A stretch of DNA of 64,000 nucleotides from Halalkalicoccus sp. CG83 (GTDB lineage Archaea > Halobacteriota > Halobacteria > Halobacteriales > Halalkalicoccaceae), in NCBI RefSeq assembly GCF_037081715.1, contig NZ_JAZDDH010000001.1, positions 1,736,001-1,800,000 on the forward strand, in the 5' to 3' direction. Both the position numbers and the translations under genes were made by a program. A model generated the notes under the pieces. The model saw only the letters and a program-made list of their open reading frames with translations. It ran no database searches and was not told the DNA's origin. Positions 8,561 through 17,621 of this stretch are shown here, one piece after another (the stretch's first letter is position 1; every line of letters begins with the position of its first letter).

Positions 8561-8574
8561 TATAGATATCTATA
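8561..8574. promoter_or_regulatory. AT-rich palindrome in pst promoter region
   Basis: TATAGATATCTATA is a perfect 14-bp palindrome inside an AT-rich block (about 8550-8590) that stands out from the surrounding GC-rich DNA. It may serve as TATA element and operator together, and would leave a leader of roughly 180 bases before pstB. Because it is symmetrical its direction cannot be read. From about 8640 to 8768 I see no gene. Confidence 0.45.
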
Positions 8575-8768
8575 TAGTTATCTTAGAAGGGTACTTACTC
8601 GTTCGCGCTCTGGCCTTCGAACGAGGGGAGCGGAACCAGCGGCCGGCCGTCAACCAGGGAGGGAGCTTCGCTCTCTCACGGTCGTCGGACGCGTCGTCCC
8701 GTCGTCGTGTCGCGCTCGACGAACGGAGTCGCGGAAGGACTGGGGACCAACACGAGGAGACTCAACGA

Positions 8769-9602
8769 ATGGCATCACAGGAATCACGACCCGACACCGA
8801 CGATCCGATCATCCAGACGGACATCGAAACCGGAACGACGCGTCCGAGATCCGACGAGACCGTCCTCGAGGCGAGAGGTCTCGACGTCTACTACGGCGAC
8901 GACCGCGCGATCGATTCGGTTGACGTCGAGATCCCGGAGAAGCAGGTGACGGCGATCATCGGTCCCTCGGGCTGTGGGAAGTCCACGTTCCTCCGGTGTA
9001 TCAACCGCATGAACGACCAGATCGTCGTCGCCCGGATCGACGGCGAACTCCTGTTCCGGGGGAAGAACGTCTACGATGAGGACGTCGACCCGGTGGCGCT
9101 ACGCCGAAAGATCGGGATGGTGTTCCAGAAACCCAACCCGTTCCCCAAGTCGATCCGCGAGAACGTCGCCTACGGCCTGAAGGTTCAGGACGAGGAGATG
9201 ACCGATGGGAAAATCCGACGAGCGCTCGAACGCGCGGCACTGTGGGACGAGGTGAAGGACAAGCTCGCTTCCTCGGGACTCGACCTCTCGGGCGGCCAGC
9301 AACAACGACTGTGCATCGCGCGAGCGATCGCGCCCGATCCCGACGTCCTGCTGATGGACGAACCCGCCAGCGCGCTCGATCCGATCGCTACCTCCCGGAT
9401 CGAGGACCTGATCACCGACCTCGCGGAGGAGTACACCGTGGTGATCATCACTCACAACATGCAGCAGGCCGCCCGGATCAGCCACAAGACCGCCGTGTTC
9501 CTTACCGGCGGAAAACTCGTCGAGTTCGGCGACACTACCGGCGTCTTCGAGGACCCCGACCACCAGGAGGTCGAGGACTACATCACGGGGAAGTTCGGAT
9601 AG
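8769..9602 (+). CDS. pstB: Phosphate ABC transporter ATP-binding protein PstB
   Basis: A 277-residue ABC ATPase with all PstB marks: Walker [10 protein letters not shown] at 65-73, MNDQI after the conserved LRCINR segment, the [11 protein letters not shown]-loop, the LSGGQQQRL signature and Walker B LLMDEP. PstB energises high-affinity phosphate import with the PstC/PstA permease and PstS binding protein, none of which is encoded nearby. The phoU gene follows with no gap (stop TAG, then ATG). The N-terminal 30 residues are an unstructured polar extension. The permease genes are presumably elsewhere in the genome. Confidence 0.95.
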   Translation: MASQESRPDTDDPIIQTDIETGTTRPRSDETVLEARGLDVYYGDDRAIDSVDVEIPEKQVTAIIGPSGCGKSTFLRCINRMNDQIVVARIDGELLFRGKNVYDEDVDPVALRRKIGMVFQKPNPFPKSIRENVAYGLKVQDEEMTDGKIRRALERAALWDEVKDKLASSGLDLSGGQQQRLCIARAIAPDPDVLLMDEPASALDPIATSRIEDLITDLAEEYTVVIITHNMQQAARISHKTAVFLTGGKLVEFGDTTGVFEDPDHQEVEDYITGKFG

Positions 9603-10271
9603 ATGGCCCGAAACGAGTACCGACGGCGCCTCTCGGACCTCAGAGGGGACGTCGTCGAGATGGGCGATCTCGTCCTCGAACGCCTCGATACGGCGCTGGA
9701 CGCCCTCGAGGCACGCGACGGAACGCTCGGACGGGAGCTCGCAGAGCGCGACTACGAGGTGAACGAGCGATATCTCGACCTCGAGAGCGAGTGTACCGAC
9801 CTGATCGCGCTCCAACAGCCCGTTGCGGGCGACCTGCGCTTCATCGTCGCGTCGTTCAAGATCATCACCGATCTCGAACGCATCGCCGACCTCGCGACCA
9901 ACCTCGGCGAGTACGCGGGTCGAGCGGAGGACGAGATCGGTCCCGACGTCGACGTTATCTACATCGGTGAACGCATCCGGGAGTCGGTGGCCGACGCGAT
10001 GACCGCCTACGCCGAGGAGGACGCCGAGGCGTGTCACCTGATCGCCGATCGGGACGACGAGATCGACGACCTCTGTGAGCGCGCGAGCGAACTCGTCATC
10101 CGCGACCTGATCGAGACCGACCTGAGCACCGCCTCGGCCGACCCCCTCTTCGCGGAGGTCTCGCGTTTCCTGCTCACGATCCGCGACCTCGAACGCGTCG
10201 GTGACCATGCGGTGAACGTCGCGGCGCGGACGCTCTACATGATCGAGAACGACGCCGAACTCATCTACTGA
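9603..10271 (+). CDS. phoU: Phosphate signalling protein PhoU
   Basis: A 222-residue all-helical PhoU with two three-helix repeats; the metal-cluster type motifs are visible as DLERIADLATNLGEYA (about 97-112) and DLERVGDHAVNVAARTLYM (about 196-214). PhoU damps Pst transport and the phosphate response. Its ATG immediately follows the pstB stop codon, so the two are co-translated. This is distinct from the AbrB-PhoU fusion on the other strand; here there is no DNA-binding domain. Confidence 0.93.
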   Translation: MARNEYRRRLSDLRGDVVEMGDLVLERLDTALDALEARDGTLGRELAERDYEVNERYLDLESECTDLIALQQPVAGDLRFIVASFKIITDLERIADLATNLGEYAGRAEDEIGPDVDVIYIGERIRESVADAMTAYAEEDAEACHLIADRDDEIDDLCERASELVIRDLIETDLSTASADPLFAEVSRFLLTIRDLERVGDHAVNVAARTLYMIENDAELIY

Positions 10272-10290
10272 AACGAGGAAGACGACACAT

Positions 10291-10698
10291 ATGACACACA
10301 TCGCATTCGTCTGCGTACAGAACGCGGGCAGGAGCCAGATGGCGACGGCGTTCGCTGAGCGCGAACGGGAGGAACGCGGCCTCGACGACCTCGAGATCCT
10401 CTCCGGAGGGACTCACCCGGCCGAGGCGGTCCACGACGTGGTGGTCGAGGTGATGGACGAGGAGGGGATCGACCTCTCCGAGCGCGTCCCTCGAGAGATC
10501 ACCGGAGAGGAACTCGAGAAGTGTGAGTACGTCGCGACCATGGGCTGTTCGACGCTCTCGCTCGACGACTCGATCGACGTGCGCGACTGGGACCTCGACG
10601 ATCCCCACGGAACGGAGCCCGAGGAGGCCCGCGAGATCCGCGAGGAGGTCCGCGAACGCGTCGAATCGCTGTTCGACGAGCTAGAGACCCGGTCGTAA
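10291..10698 (+). CDS. Arsenate reductase / low-MW phosphatase family protein
   Basis: A 135-residue low-molecular-weight tyrosine phosphatase-fold protein. The P-loop C8-VQNAG-R14-S is complete and the acidic DPHG region lies near residues 104-107. The family contains arsenate reductase (ArsC) and protein phosphatases, which cannot be told apart here; resolving-cysteine placement (C77 and C85) is compatible with ArsC. It lies 19 bases downstream of phoU and probably belongs to the pst operon, where arsenate reduction would make sense because Pst systems take up arsenate with phosphate. Confidence 0.8.
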   Translation: MTHIAFVCVQNAGRSQMATAFAEREREERGLDDLEILSGGTHPAEAVHDVVVEVMDEEGIDLSERVPREITGEELEKCEYVATMGCSTLSLDDSIDVRDWDLDDPHGTEPEEAREIREEVRERVESLFDELETRS

Positions 10699-10820
10699 CC
10701 GTCGACGGACCGGATTTCGAGGGTCGCGACGACGGAGCGGTCGGGGCACGGCTCCCCGCGACTCGATCGTGAGGGCTTAGTCGACGGACGCGCTATCACT
10801 CGAACATCCGAGGTCATCGA

Positions 10821-12077
10821 ATGCGACTGCACGAAATGGCGGACGAGGAGATGCCCACCCCCGTTACGTGGGTCCGCAAACGCGAACGAACGGCCGCGGC
10901 GCTCGCGCTCTCGCTCGTCGGGTTCGACACGCAGAACCCGCCGGGCCACACGGCGGAGATCGTCGACTGGATCGAGGAGCGGCTCCGAACGTGGGGCATC
11001 GAGACCGAGCGGGTCGTCGCCGACTCCGCCAAGCCGAACCTCGTCGCGACGATCCCCGGCGAGAGCGATCGGACCCTGCTGTTCAACGGCCACCTCGACA
11101 CCGTTCCCTATCGGCCAGGGCGATGGAGCTACGACCCGCTTGGCGAGCGCGAGGGCGACCGGATCTACGGCCGCGGCGCCGAGGACATGAAGGGGCCGAT
11201 CGCCTCGCTGCTGCTCGCGGCGCGGGCGTACGCCGAGACGGGGACGACTCCACCCGTCAACGTGCGGTTCGCGTTCGTCGCCGACGAGGAGACCGGCGGG
11301 GAGGCCGGGACCGCGACGCTCCTCGATCGGGGGGCCGTCGATCCGGAGGCGTGCGTCGTCACGGAGACGACCTCCGCGGCCGACCGACGGTCCGTGACCG
11401 TCGCGGAGCGGGGGAAGCTGTGGCTCACGCTCGAGGCGAGGGGACGGGCGGCCCACGGCTCGCGTCCGATGCTCGGCGTCAACGCGATCGACCGGCTTGA
11501 CGACGCGATCGAGGCGTGTCGGGACTCGATCGATGGCCGCCGGCTGTCGATCGATCCCGTCCTGAATCCAGTGATCGAGGAGTCCGTCGACTACTACGCG
11601 CCGGCGGTGGGTCGCGAGACGGCGCGAGCGATGTTCGAACGACCGACGACGAACCTCGGGACCTTCAACGGCGGGGAGTCGATCAACAGCGTGCCGGAGC
11701 GGGCGGTGGCCGAACTCGACGTCCGGCTCACCCCCGGCGTCGATCCGACCGAGGTACTGGCGGCGCTACGTGACGTGCTCGACGAATACGATCGCGTCTC
11801 GATCCGGGACATCGACTCGACCACCGGGACGTACGAGGCGGCCGACAGCCCCATCGTCGACCCGATCACCGAGGCGGCTCGACGCGTGACCGGCGACCGG
11901 ATCCACCGACGCTGTGCGAGCGGCGGCAGCGACGCACGCCTGCTGCGGAACGCCGGCGTCCCGAGCGTCGAGTTCGGCCTCGGCATCGGCACCGCACACG
12001 CGACGAACGAGCACACCACGGTGGGGACGATCGTCGGGAACGCGGCCGTCTACTCCCTGCTACCGCTGCTCTGTTGA
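10821..12077 (+). CDS. M20-family metallopeptidase (ArgE/DapE-like)
   Basis: A 418-residue di-zinc amidohydrolase. Metal-binding motifs are NGHLDTVPY near residues 92-100, RGAEDMKG near 117-124, and the catalytic ADEETGG near 154-160; the late metal His is in GIGTAHATNEH. The family includes acetylornithine deacetylase, succinyl-diaminopimelate desuccinylase and peptidases; no biosynthetic neighbours settle the substrate. Length is normal. Its stop almost abuts a photolyase remnant, so a deletion probably ended just after this gene. Confidence 0.85.
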   Translation: MRLHEMADEEMPTPVTWVRKRERTAAALALSLVGFDTQNPPGHTAEIVDWIEERLRTWGIETERVVADSAKPNLVATIPGESDRTLLFNGHLDTVPYRPGRWSYDPLGEREGDRIYGRGAEDMKGPIASLLLAARAYAETGTTPPVNVRFAFVADEETGGEAGTATLLDRGAVDPEACVVTETTSAADRRSVTVAERGKLWLTLEARGRAAHGSRPMLGVNAIDRLDDAIEACRDSIDGRRLSIDPVLNPVIEESVDYYAPAVGRETARAMFERPTTNLGTFNGGESINSVPERAVAELDVRLTPGVDPTEVLAALRDVLDEYDRVSIRDIDSTTGTYEAADSPIVDPITEAARRVTGDRIHRRCASGGSDARLLRNAGVPSVEFGLGIGTAHATNEHTTVGTIVGNAAVYSLLPLLC

Positions 12078-12081
12078 CCGT

Positions 12082-12312
12082 TCGACTCAGCCCTACTTCA
12101 GGATGTTCAACCCGATGACCCAGGGCGAGCGTTACGATCCCGACGCCGAGTACGTTCCGGAGCTCCGCGGAGTCGATCCGGAGACGATTCACTCGTGGTA
12201 CGAACTCGACGAGGCGAGTCGTTCGGACGTCGGCTACCCGGTCCCGGTCGTCGATCGCGCCGAACGCAGAGAGGTAGCGATCTCGACGTTTGAGCGAGCG
12301 CGCGGAGGTTGA
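12082..12312 (+). pseudogene. C-terminal fragment of a DNA photolyase
   Basis: Starting only a few bases after the peptidase stop, an open frame without its own start codon gives QPYFRMFNPMTQGERYD, then YVPELRGV, IHSWYELDEA and a final segment ending FERARGG. This is the FAD-domain C-terminus of a cryptochrome/photolyase (class I CPD photolyase type); roughly 75 of about 460 residues remain. The photoactive domain and FAD pocket are absent, so it cannot repair DNA. The first ATG (12103) lies inside the conserved block. This is a remnant left by a deletion. Confidence 0.8.
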
Positions 12313-12382
12313 TATACGATAACATGGGGCTTCTAAAGCTTTAACAGCGCGGCCGGAGATGGTAGGAGTGGAGCAGATCACT

Positions 12383-12997
12383 ATGCCAGAGAAATCCAAC
12401 GCCGAACTGCCGCCGCTTCCGTACGACTACGACGCGCTCGAACCGCACCTCTCCGAGCAGGTCGTCACGTGGCATCACGACACCCACCACCAGGGATACG
12501 TAAACGGCCTCAACTCGGCCGAGGAGACGCTAGCCGAGAACCGTGAGGCGGGCGATCACGGTACCACGCCCGGCGCGCTGGAGAACGTGACCCACAACGG
12601 CTGTGGGCACTACCTCCACACGCTGTTCTGGGAGAACATGAGCCCCGACGGCGGTGGCGAACCCTCCGGCGACCTCGCGGACCAGATCGAGGAGGACTTC
12701 GGCTCCTACGAGGGCTGGAAGGACGAGTTCGAGGCCGCCGCGAGCGCCGCGGGCGGCTGGGCGCTTCTGGTGTACGACCCCGTCGCGAAGCAGCTGCGCA
12801 ACATCAAGGTCGACCGCCACGACCTCCACGCGCTGTGGGGTGCCCACCCGGTCCTGGCGATCGACGTCTGGGAACACTCGTACTACTACGACTACGGCCC
12901 GGACCGCGGCAGCTTCATCGACGCGTTCTTCGAGGTCGTCAACTGGGACGAGGCCGAACAGCAGTACCAGAAGTGCCTCGACCAGTTCGAGTCGTAG
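12383..12997 (+). CDS. sod: Iron/manganese superoxide dismutase
   Basis: A 204-residue cytosolic Fe/Mn SOD that converts superoxide to peroxide and oxygen. Metal ligands are recognisable in WHHDTHHQGYVNG (from residue 30), HYLHTLFWENM and DVWEHSYYYDYG. Haloarchaeal SODs are manganese enzymes, but the metal cannot be read here. I start at 12383 (MPEKSNAELP), the normal family N-terminus; an in-frame ATG 24 bases upstream adds atypical residues. A TTTAAC box lies near 12339-12344, and a T6 run follows the gene. Confidence 0.95.
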   Translation: MPEKSNAELPPLPYDYDALEPHLSEQVVTWHHDTHHQGYVNGLNSAEETLAENREAGDHGTTPGALENVTHNGCGHYLHTLFWENMSPDGGGEPSGDLADQIEEDFGSYEGWKDEFEAAASAAGGWALLVYDPVAKQLRNIKVDRHDLHALWGAHPVLAIDVWEHSYYYDYGPDRGSFIDAFFEVVNWDEAEQQYQKCLDQFES

Positions 12998-13029
12998 AGT
13001 CGTAACGCGACGACCGGCAGATCCACACG

Positions 13030-13035
13030 TTTTTT
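13030..13035 (+). terminator. T-run terminator after sod
   Basis: A run of six T bases 33 bases downstream of the sod stop, in GC-rich surroundings, fits an archaeal oligo-T transcription terminator. No strong hairpin precedes it. Confidence 0.5.
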
Positions 13036-13089
13036 GCGCGACCGTCCACCGACCGTGAGCTTTACCGCCGTCTCGGGCGAACCCGGGGT

Positions 13090-13368
13090 ATGCCGAAACC
13101 GAAGGCGGAGTTCGACCGGCTTCACCCCTGTGACTTCTACACCGCGGAGGAGCTGCTCGAGCCCGAGCAGATGTACACCGTCTACGAGATCGCCCGCCTG
13201 CTCCAGGGGCTCGAACCCGACGCCGACCTCGAGCCCGAGACGGAGGTCGTGTTGATGGACTGGGCGATCCCGTGGGTCGTGGTCAACGCGGACGACCTGC
13301 TCGTCGGGGATCCGACCGCGGAGGACCAGCCCGGCCACTACGGGCTGAAGCGCTCGGAAGACCTCTAG
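13090..13368 (+). CDS. Conserved haloarchaeal protein (DUF5827-like)
   Basis: A 92-residue acidic soluble protein with the segments LHPCDFYTAEELL, MYTVYEIARLLQGL and DWAIPWVVVNADDL. I recall this as a widely conserved haloarchaeal family of unknown function, probably DUF5827, but could not confirm it. One cysteine, no membrane segments. Its TAG stop overlaps by three bases the stop of the convergent hydrolase gene. Confidence 0.7.
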   Translation: MPKPKAEFDRLHPCDFYTAEELLEPEQMYTVYEIARLLQGLEPDADLEPETEVVLMDWAIPWVVVNADDLLVGDPTAEDQPGHYGLKRSEDL

Positions 13369-13940
13369 AATCGCGCGGCCTGCCCGGCGAGTTCGACGTG
13401 CTGGTAGGCGTCGCCCTCGATGCTCGGCCCATGACCCGGATGGAGCGCGGCGAGCTCCTCCGAGACCGTCTCCCGGACGCGGTCGATGCTTCGGATCAGC
13501 GTCTCGCGATCACCCTCCGCGAGGTCGGTTCGACCGAAGCTGCCGTTCTGGAAGATCAGATCGCCAGCGAAGAGGATCCTCGGCTCGGCGGCGTAGAAAC
13601 AGAGGTGGTCGTCCTTGTGGCCGGGGGTGTGAAGCGCCGAGTACTCGTGATCGCCAAGCCTGACGCGTCCCTCGTCCCCGATCGCGTGATCGACGAGCTC
13701 GTGGTCGGGGTCGAACCCCCAGACGTCGACGCCGAATGCCTCGCGAACGGCGGACACGTTCTCGATATGATCGGGATGGGTGTGGGTGAGGACGATCGCG
13801 TCGAGGCCGTCGGTCCGCTCGCGGATCGCCCCGACCGCGTCGAAGTTCGCCCCCGCGTCGACGAGGACGGTACGCTCGCCGTCGACCAGAAACGCGTTGC
13901 TCGTGAAGGCCTGGACGCCCGCCGCGAGGTTCGAGATCAT
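13365..13940 (-). CDS. MBL-fold metallo-hydrolase
   Basis: A 191-residue metallo-beta-lactamase-fold hydrolase, glyoxalase-II-like in size, with the zinc motif THTHPDH (residues 52-58), the HTPGHKDDH strand, GDLIF and a C-terminal HPGHGP. Substrate unknown. The start at 13940 (MISNLAAGVQAFTSN) is chosen because everything upstream belongs to the end of the histidine kinase gene, whose stop is 13 bases away; the two are probably one transcript. Confidence 0.85.
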   Translation of the reverse strand: MISNLAAGVQAFTSNAFLVDGERTVLVDAGANFDAVGAIRERTDGLDAIVLTHTHPDHIENVSAVREAFGVDVWGFDPDHELVDHAIGDEGRVRLGDHEYSALHTPGHKDDHLCFYAAEPRILFAGDLIFQNGSFGRTDLAEGDRETLIRSIDRVRETVSEELAALHPGHGPSIEGDAYQHVELAGQAARF

Positions 13941-13953
13941 GTTCGAACGAGGG

Positions 13954-15879
13954 TCACCGGCCATTTGGCCCTTGTTCTTCACCCGTGAGAACGACGAGCC
14001 GCAGTCCACCCGTCTCGCTCTCCTCGAGGCTGCACCGCCAGCCGTGGCCCTCTGCGACGCTCTCGATGATCGACATCCCGAAGCCGGTACCACCGTCCGC
14101 GTCGGTGTAGCCCGGCTCGAACACCGACTCGCGCTTCGCCGGGGCGATCCCGGGGCCGTCGTCCGCGATGGCGAACCCCTCCTCACAGTCCTCGACCCTG
14201 ACGGTCACGTCGGGTCCGGCGTGTTCGACCGCGTTTCCGAACGCGTTCTCGAGCAGCTGTACGAGCCGGTTCTCGTTCGCCGTGACCGTCCCGTCGCCGT
14301 CGATCTCGAGGGTCGCCTCCGGCGTCGCCACGTTCTCCCACGCCCGGCGGGCGACCGTCTCCAGGTCGATCGACCGGGTCGCGCCGACGCTACTTCCCTC
14401 ACGTGCGAGGACGAGCAGTTCGTCGATGATCTGTTCCATGCGTTCGTGGCTCTGCTGGACGCGCTCGAGATGCGAATCCTCGCCGGTCTCCCTCGCCAGA
14501 TCGACGTATCCCTTCGCGACCCCGAGCGGGTTGCGAAGGTCGTGGGAGACGACGCCGACGAACTCCTCGAGCTGAGCGTTCTTGTACTCGAGGGCGGCCT
14601 CGCGGTTCGCCCGCCCAAGCGCGCTCGTGATGGTGGCCGCGAGCAGCTTCGCGAAGTAGACGTCGGTCTCGTCGAACTCGTCGGCGTCGTCGGAGGAGAC
14701 GATCATCACTCCGTGCTCGCCGAGCGAGAAGATCATCTCGCTTCGGAGATCCGTCTCGGGGTTCTGGATCCCCGACTCGCGGCTGACGTCGTCGTACACC
14801 CGATCCGAGCCGGTCTCGAAGGACTCCCAGGCGAGGCTCTCGCCCTTGCGAAGGTCGGGGACGGTGCCGAGCGACGCCTCCGTCGCGTCGGTGACCGCGA
14901 TCGGCTCGAGGCGCTCACCCGTCTCGTCGACGAGGTGAATACCGGTCTGATCGAGGTCGAGGACACGGCTCGCCGCCGCCACGGCCGACTCTGCGACCGC
15001 GGGCTCGTCCTCGGCGGCCATCAGCTCACGGGTCGCCTCGAGCAGCCGCTCGAGCGTCCGCTCGGTCCGTCTCCGGTCGGCCACGTTCCGGCCGACGCCG
15101 ACGACGCCGACGACCTCACCGTCGTCACGGAGCAGCGAGTTGGTGAACTCGTAGGGGACGGCCCCCCCGTCGGTCCCGAGGGTTGCCTCGAGCGTCAGCG
15201 GGAGTTCGTCGGTGGTACAGCCCTCGATCGCCTCGGCGATCCGATCCGCTTCCTCGCCCTCGAAGAGCTCCGGCGGCCGCAGCCGGGACAGCTCCCCGCC
15301 GGCGCGGCCGGTCACCTCCTCCAAGCGGTCGTTCCACTGGACGAACCCCTCCCCGTCGAACGCGTAGACGAGGTCGTCGAGCGCGTCGAGCATCTCGACG
15401 ACGAGGCGTCGATCCCTGCGGCCGTTCGCCGAGGAGACGTCTCGAGTCGACCCGTCGGCCTGGCCGGTCGCGTTCGCCTCCGGCCGGTCGACCCCGCTGT
15501 GCGAGCGCGGATCGCGATCGCGCTCGTCGTGGGGGGTGTGATCGACGGCGTGTTCGATCCGCGCTCTGAGAAGCTCGGGCGGCTCGTCGGACGAGGCGAC
15601 TGCCGCCACGTCGGCGGCGAGCGCTTCCCTGGCTGACCGCTCGTCGTCGACCAGCGCCACGATCGGTGGCGAGTCGAACCGGTTGCGGACGGTCCGCACT
15701 ACCCCTGCAGGATCCTCGACCGGGCCGACGACCGCACACGCGACGGGCTCATCGGTCGTACGGGTCGGCAAGTCTCCCGGATCGACCCGCACGACGGTCA
15801 CTTCGCCGGTCAGAGTCTCCTCGACGGCCCCGTCGGTCGAGGGATCGCCGACGTAGAGCACGGTGAGCCGCCCGTTCAT
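13954..15879 (-). CDS. Sensor histidine kinase with receiver-like, PAS and GAF domains
   Basis: About 641 residues, no membrane segments, so a cytosolic sensor. In order: an N-terminal receiver-like domain (MNGRLTVLYVGDPS, about 1-110), a PAS domain (LDALDDLVYAFD, about 160-270), a GAF domain (ATRELMAAEDEP onwards), a HisKA dimerisation domain with phospho-acceptor in VVSHDLRNPL, and an HATPase domain with N box NAFGNAVEHA and G boxes DDGPGIAP and GTGFGMSI. The start at 15879 is at the domain edge; upstream in-frame sequence is antisense to thyX. No dedicated response regulator lies beside it, a common situation in haloarchaea. Confidence 0.88.
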   Translation of the reverse strand: MNGRLTVLYVGDPSTDGAVEETLTGEVTVVRVDPGDLPTRTTDEPVACAVVGPVEDPAGVVRTVRNRFDSPPIVALVDDERSAREALAADVAAVASSDEPPELLRARIEHAVDHTPHDERDRDPRSHSGVDRPEANATGQADGSTRDVSSANGRRDRRLVVEMLDALDDLVYAFDGEGFVQWNDRLEEVTGRAGGELSRLRPPELFEGEEADRIAEAIEGCTTDELPLTLEATLGTDGGAVPYEFTNSLLRDDGEVVGVVGVGRNVADRRRTERTLERLLEATRELMAAEDEPAVAESAVAAASRVLDLDQTGIHLVDETGERLEPIAVTDATEASLGTVPDLRKGESLAWESFETGSDRVYDDVSRESGIQNPETDLRSEMIFSLGEHGVMIVSSDDADEFDETDVYFAKLLAATITSALGRANREAALEYKNAQLEEFVGVVSHDLRNPLGVAKGYVDLARETGEDSHLERVQQSHERMEQIIDELLVLAREGSSVGATRSIDLETVARRAWENVATPEATLEIDGDGTVTANENRLVQLLENAFGNAVEHAGPDVTVRVEDCEEGFAIADDGPGIAPAKRESVFEPGYTDADGGTGFGMSIIESVAEGHGWRCSLEESETGGLRLVVLTGEEQGPNGR

Positions 15880-15963
15880 CGGGAGTAATATATCCGTTGT
15901 GATACATAACCCTGGCGGCGTCGGATCAGCAGGTGTTTTCATGGCCGGGATCGATCCCCGGGT

Positions 15964-16707
15964 ATGGACGTCACCCTGCTCGAAGCGACCGACGACCCCG
16001 AGCGGGTCATCTGTACGGCCGCGCGGAACGACTACATGGGCGAGTTCGTCGGCGACCAGTCGTTCGAGGAGACGATGGCGTCGGTCGACGGCGACTCCCT
16101 CGAGGAGAAACAGCGGACGCTGATCGGCCACCTCCTTTCCCATGGTCACTTCGGCCCGTTCGAACATCCCCAGGCGACGTTCGCGATCGAGGGGATGAGC
16201 CGATCCTGTATGGCCCAGATCACCCGCCACCGACACGTGAGCTTCGACGTCCAGTCGATGCGCTACGTCGCCTTCGACGAGGTCGACCCCGAGGCGGTCC
16301 GCGCGGGCGAGATGGTGGTCGTCCCGCCCTCGGCGACGGATCCCGACTGGGTGGGTCGCAACCAGCGATCGGGCTCGGTCGACGAGGCGACGATCGAGAA
16401 GCGAGAGGAAGTGTTTCGCGAGTCGGTCTCCCGATCGGTCGAGGACTACCAGCGGCTGCTCGATCTGGGAATGGCCCCCGAGGACGCCCGGTTCGTCCTC
16501 CCCATCGGGACGAAGGTCAACGTGGTGATGTCGATGAACGCCCGCATGCTAATGCACGTCGCCGACATGCGCGCCGCGGCGGACGCCCAGTGGGAGATCC
16601 GCGAACTCACCGAACGCGTCCTCGAACTCGCCGCCGACTGGTGTCCGATCACGTTCGACTATTACGAGGAGAACATGAAGGGACGGAAGAACCGACTCGC
16701 GCCGTAA
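15964..16707 (+). CDS. thyX: FAD-dependent thymidylate synthase ThyX
   Basis: A 247-residue flavin-dependent thymidylate synthase, making dTMP from dUMP with methylene-tetrahydrofolate. The ThyX signature RHR-X7-S is complete (R88, H89, R90 ... S98 in RHRHVSFDVQS). Further conserved segments are the HYFxPFEH-like HFGPFEHPQ and the C-terminal RVLPIGTKV-type FVLPIGTK. Divergent from the histidine kinase across 84 bp that hold an AT-rich TAATATATCC element. It pairs logically with the pterin enzyme MptE at the window start. Confidence 0.95.
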   Translation: MDVTLLEATDDPERVICTAARNDYMGEFVGDQSFEETMASVDGDSLEEKQRTLIGHLLSHGHFGPFEHPQATFAIEGMSRSCMAQITRHRHVSFDVQSMRYVAFDEVDPEAVRAGEMVVVPPSATDPDWVGRNQRSGSVDEATIEKREEVFRESVSRSVEDYQRLLDLGMAPEDARFVLPIGTKVNVVMSMNARMLMHVADMRAAADAQWEIRELTERVLELAADWCPITFDYYEENMKGRKNRLAP

Positions 16708-16775
16708 CGGACCGACCCCGCTTTCGATTCTCGTCTCCGTGTCTCCGACGTCACGTCCGACCCGCCTCGGTGCGA

Positions 16776-17621
16776 TCACCCGTCGGACGCGTCGGTTCGC
16801 GGAGCGCGACCGACGTCGGCGAGGAACTCCCGCACCGCTCGGGTGAAGAACTCGGGGTCGTCGAGGTTCGAGGCATGTCCCGCGCCCGGCACCTCACGAA
16901 CGGTGACGTCCGGGAGCGTGGCGTTCAGCCTCGATGCGTGGCCCCGGACGAACGCCGGTTCGTTCTCGCCGTAGAGGACCAGCGCCGGAACCGTGATCGA
17001 CGGGAGATCGACTCTCGTCTCGTCGAACCGCGCGACCGCACGGATCACCTTGGCGAACTCGTCCGTTTCCATTCTCGGCCCCTCGGCCCGGAGCCGCTTG
17101 ATCTCCCCGTAGTCACCGCTCGATCCCCTCCGGAGTCGCTCGTGGAGCCACACCATCGCCCGCTCCACTCGTTCGTATCCGAGGAGGCGGACCGGCGGGA
17201 TCGTAGCCCGCAACAGCACCGATCGCTGCAACCGTTCGCCCCACGTGAGAAACGCGGGTGTGAAGGTGTCCGCGAGCACGAGGCCGGCCAGCCGATCCGG
17301 GTGACGAGCCGCGTACGTCTGTGCGATGCACCCCCCCATCGAGAGCCCACAGAGGACGGGCCGCTCGAGGTCCAGTGCCGTAACGAACGCGTCCAGGTCA
17401 TCGGCGAACAGGTCGATCGAGTACGCCTCTACAGCCGAACCGCCGGTCCGACCGTGGCCTCGAACGTCGTAGGCGATCGTCGTGTAGTCGTCGCTCAGCG
17501 CGTCCATCTGGAACGCCCACTGGGCGTGATCGAGGGCGGCTCCATGAAGGAAGACGATCGGGGGTCCGTCGCCGCGGCGCTCGTAGTACGTCTCGACGTC
17601 GTTCGTCTGCACGGTCGGCAT
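16776..17621 (-). CDS. Alpha/beta hydrolase
   Basis: A 281-residue alpha/beta hydrolase of the 3-oxoadipate enol-lactonase/haloperoxidase-like type. Oxyanion strand IVFLHGAALDH (22-32), nucleophile elbow GLSMGG with S94, acid in LYGENEP, and catalytic His in GAGHASNLDD. The start at 17621 (MPTVQTNDVETYYE) removes an arginine-rich upstream extension. Substrate unknown. Divergent from the CoA transferase across about 200 bp in which I see no other gene. Confidence 0.85.
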   Translation of the reverse strand: MPTVQTNDVETYYERRGDGPPIVFLHGAALDHAQWAFQMDALSDDYTTIAYDVRGHGRTGGSAVEAYSIDLFADDLDAFVTALDLERPVLCGLSMGGCIAQTYAARHPDRLAGLVLADTFTPAFLTWGERLQRSVLLRATIPPVRLLGYERVERAMVWLHERLRRGSSGDYGEIKRLRAEGPRMETDEFAKVIRAVARFDETRVDLPSITVPALVLYGENEPAFVRGHASRLNATLPDVTVREVPGAGHASNLDDPEFFTRAVREFLADVGRAPRTDASDG

